Of a DNA stretch of 54,583 bases, positions 52,813 to 54,583 are shown piece after piece. The DNA is from Pseudomonadota bacterium. GTDB taxonomy: Bacteria > Pseudomonadota > Alphaproteobacteria > Sphingomonadales > Sphingomonadaceae. The notes under the pieces were generated by a model that was given only the letters and a program-made list of their open reading frames with translations, did no database searches and was not told where the DNA came from. Position numbers and translations under genes: made by a program. The number at the start of each line of letters is the position of its first letter. The stretch's first letter is position 1. The stretch spans positions 1 through 54,583 of the forward strand of contig CAUJJI010000171.1 of the NCBI GenBank assembly GCA_963205265.1, written 5' to 3'.

Positions 52813-53400
52813 TTAACTGGCCCCGCCGGTGCGGTCCAGTGCCTTCGCATTGTCTTCCGCCACCGGATGGAAGGTGTAGCTGAGCGTGATCTGCTCCACA
52901 TCCTTGGTGTCGGGATCGGTGAGGATTTTCGGATCGACGTAGTAGAGCACCGGCATGCGGACTTCCTGGCCGGGCTGCAGCGTCTGCTCGGTGAAGCAGA
53001 AGCACTGGACCTTGTTGAAGTAGACCGCCGCCTGCTCGGGCTCGACGTTGAAGCTGGCGCGGCCGGTCATCGCCTTGCCGGTGAGGTTCTTCGCCGTGTA
53101 GACGGCCATGTCGCGCCCGCCGATGGTCACCGTGTCGACGTTCTGCACGGGCTTGAACTGCCAGGCCATGCCGCGCTCGACATTGGCGTCGAAGCGGACC
53201 GATATGGTCTTGCCCACGGCAGAGACGGTCGCCGCCTGCGCCTCGCTCACGCGCTGGGTAGTGCCGCCGAAGCCGGTGACCTGGCAGAACAGGCGATAGA
53301 GCGGCACCGAGGCGAAGCCGAGCGCGAGCATCGCGCCGGCCAGGCCAAGGGCCAGGAGCGCCACCTTGCGATTGCTGCCGTTGGCCGCCACTGCCGTCAT
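52813..53400 (-). CDS. ctaG: Cytochrome c oxidase assembly protein CtaG/Cox11
   Basis: The 195-aa protein has one N-terminal helix (about 13-32) and a periplasmic domain. It contains YRLFCQVTGFGGTTQ and the copper-binding Cys-x-Cys in KVQCFCFTEQTL, which deliver copper to the CuB centre. The ATG overlaps the stop of the small upstream gene by 4 bp. Confidence 0.96.
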   Translation of the reverse strand: MTAVAANGSNRKVALLALGLAGAMLALGFASVPLYRLFCQVTGFGGTTQRVSEAQAATVSAVGKTISVRFDANVERGMAWQFKPVQNVDTVTIGGRDMAVYTAKNLTGKAMTGRASFNVEPEQAAVYFNKVQCFCFTEQTLQPGQEVRMPVLYYVDPKILTDPDTKDVEQITLSYTFHPVAEDNAKALDRTGGAS

Positions 53401-53528
53401 CAGCCCATCTTCGCGATCGAAATGAAGTAGACAAGGACGGCGAAGCCGGCCAGCAGCAGCCCCACTACGAGATTGCGGCTGCGCTGGATGCGCTTGCGTT
53501 CGGGTTCGGGGTCGACGGGGTCGGTCAT
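53400..53528 (-). CDS. 42-aa single-helix protein in the cta operon
   Basis: The tiny protein has a charged N-terminus ([13 protein letters not shown]) and one membrane helix (about 19-38). It overlaps ctaB and ctaG by 4 bp at each end, so it is translated with them. Small proteins of this kind occupy the same slot in other alphaproteobacterial cta operons; the role is probably structural or in assembly. Confidence 0.85.
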   Translation of the reverse strand: MTDPVDPEPERKRIQRSRNLVVGLLLAGFAVLVYFISIAKMG

Positions 53529-54490
53529 GATGCGCTTCCCGGGACGAGCAGCCAGTGGTCGACGACCAGTGCCGCGAACAGCGCGAAAAGATAGATGACC
53601 GAATAGGCAAACAGCTGCTTCTCGGGCTTCATCGTGTCGCCGTCGGGATGGCGGGTCCGCAGGCCGACGCGCAGCGACAGCGCGAGGAAGACGCCGGACA
53701 GCAGGGCGGCAGCCGTACCGTAGACCGCTCCCGCGCCGCCGATCCACCAGGGCAGCAGGCTCAGCGGCAGCAGCAGCGCGGCATAGGTCAGAATCTGCCG
53801 GCGCGTGACCGTCTCGCCCGCCACCACCGGCAGCATGGGGATGCCGACCTTGGCATAGTCGCTCTGCACGAACAGCGCGAGCGACCAGAAGTGCGGCGGC
53901 GTCCAGAAGAAGATGATGGCGAACAGGATCACCGGCATGGCGGTGATGTCGCCGGTCGCCGCGACCCAGCCGATCAGCGGCGGAAAGGCACCGGCGCCGC
54001 CGCCGATGACGATGTTCTGCGGCGTCCGCGGCTTGAGCCAGATCGTGTAGACCACGGCGTAGTAGACGATCGAGACGGCCAGGATCGCCGCAGCCAGCCA
54101 GCCGACGGCGAAGCCCATCAGGAAGACCGAGCCGGCGGAAAGGATCCCGCCGAAGTCGCGCGCCGAAGTGCGGTCCATGCGGCCGGCGGGCAGCGGCCGG
54201 CCGGCGGTGCGCTTCATGCCGGCGTCGAGATCGGCTTCCCACCACTGGTTGAGCGCGGCGGCGCCGCCGGCGCCGATGGCGATGCACAGGATCGCGGTGA
54301 AGCCGAGCACCGGGTGGATCGGCACGGGCGCGGCCAGCAGGCCGCAGAGCCCGGTGAAGATGACGAGGCTCATCACCCGCGGCTTGGTCAGCGCGAAGAA
54401 ATCGCGCCAATCCGCGGGCATCCCGGCCGCGAAGCCGGAGATCTTCTCTCCCCCCGCCAGCGGGAGGGGTCGGGGAAGGGCCTGTTTCAT
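53525..54490 (-). CDS. ctaB: Protoheme IX farnesyltransferase (heme O synthase)
   Basis: The protein of up to 321 aa has nine membrane helices and adds farnesyl to heme B. The prenyl-diphosphate motif [15 protein letters not shown] and the second Asp-poor motif region [12 protein letters not shown] are present. The ATG at 54490 lies in the loop of an inverted repeat (arms 54466-54485 and 54523-54543). The first 22 codons ([12 protein letters not shown]...) come from that repeat; an ATG at 54421 ([16 protein letters not shown]) would start right at the conserved fold. Confidence 0.94.
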   Translation of the reverse strand: MKQALPRPLPLAGGEKISGFAAGMPADWRDFFALTKPRVMSLVIFTGLCGLLAAPVPIHPVLGFTAILCIAIGAGGAAALNQWWEADLDAGMKRTAGRPLPAGRMDRTSARDFGGILSAGSVFLMGFAVGWLAAAILAVSIVYYAVVYTIWLKPRTPQNIVIGGGAGAFPPLIGWVAATGDITAMPVILFAIIFFWTPPHFWSLALFVQSDYAKVGIPMLPVVAGETVTRRQILTYAALLLPLSLLPWWIGGAGAVYGTAAALLSGVFLALSLRVGLRTRHPDGDTMKPEKQLFAYSVIYLFALFAALVVDHWLLVPGSAS

Positions 54491-54545
54491 AAGTCCAACT
54501 TAGCACGCCAGAAAGGAGGGCGACAGGCCCTCCCCCCGACCCCAT
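54445..54545. repeat. Inverted repeat around the ctaB start
   Basis: GGGGTCGGGGAAGGGCCTGT (54466-54485) is nearly the reverse complement of 54523-54543. The 37-bp loop holds the first ATG of ctaB. A smaller hairpin (CTCCCCCCGCCAGCGGGAGG) lies inside the coding start. The arms resemble the B repeats. Confidence 0.75.
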
Positions 54546-54583
54546 ACGCAAGCGGAAAGGGTCTATAGAGCCCGGGGCGCCCC

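Noticed and set aside
1..54583. CRISPR array or complete insertion sequence
   Set aside because: The repeats seen are palindromic and irregularly spaced with no spacer pattern, and no transposase gene is visible. The only recombinase trace is the integrase stub at 37080-37262.

Overview
The window is GC-rich, densely packed bacterial chromosome. Gene content and order point to an alphaproteobacterium, most likely a sphingomonad (Sphingomonadales). Examples are the ctaB-ctaG-ctaE-DUF983-SURF1-thrC run, the metX-metW pair beside hisC and a TyrA-like gene, a TorF-type porin, and intergenic palindromes of the kind common in sphingomonads. This assignment is inference from gene content; no rRNA is present.

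The most interesting region is the left quarter, about 0.4-15.5 kb. A four-gene operon on the minus strand encodes an ECF sigma factor, a membrane anti-sigma factor, a secreted subtilisin-like (S8) protease and a TorF-type porin. Directly upstream on the same strand is a secretion operon: an HlyD-type adaptor, a C39-peptidase ABC exporter and a second ABC exporter without a catalytic peptidase. Divergent from it is a plus-strand operon: a 619-aa protein of unknown family with a PqqD/RRE-like N-terminus, a 43-aa peptide gene, and a NodT/TolC-type outer-membrane channel. Together these look like a RiPP-like (ribosomally made, modified, exported peptide) system whose putative maturase I cannot place in any known RiPP class. 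Three promoters, in front of the sigma gene, the HlyD gene and the maturase gene, share GGAATAA-N14/15-CGTTG, the architecture of ECF promoters. The sigma factor therefore probably controls both its own operon and the peptide system. Three secreted proteins, two with a duplicated domain around a membrane helix, follow on the minus strand.

From 16 to 36.7 kb the window is mostly housekeeping: an ABC-F protein, a DEAD-box helicase, a YaiI-type protein, PutA with a Leu/Val-type dehydrogenase, an Rrf2 regulator, an SLC13 permease, an Amj-type lipid II flippase, TyrA/HisC, MetX/MetW, FdhD, two VOC proteins, a GST and an NDUFA9-like reductase. Several families of dispersed palindromic repeats fill the gaps. 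One gap has a near-consensus sigma-70 promoter facing a structured repeat and no gene.

A tRNA-Leu(CAG) gene at 36.9 kb is followed by the stub of a tyrosine integrase. Then come accessory genes: an epoxide hydrolase, a BKACE-type enzyme and an arsenic operon (arsR-arsI-arsC-acr3). This looks like an old genomic island at a tRNA site, ending near 42.3 kb.

The right end, 42.4-54.6 kb, is core genome: ygfZ, a GNAT enzyme, rplU-rpmA, the moaA-moaD-moaE molybdopterin genes preceded by folB, an RlmI-like methyltransferase, thrC, and cytochrome c oxidase assembly genes. The start codon of ctaB lies in the loop of a near-perfect inverted repeat.
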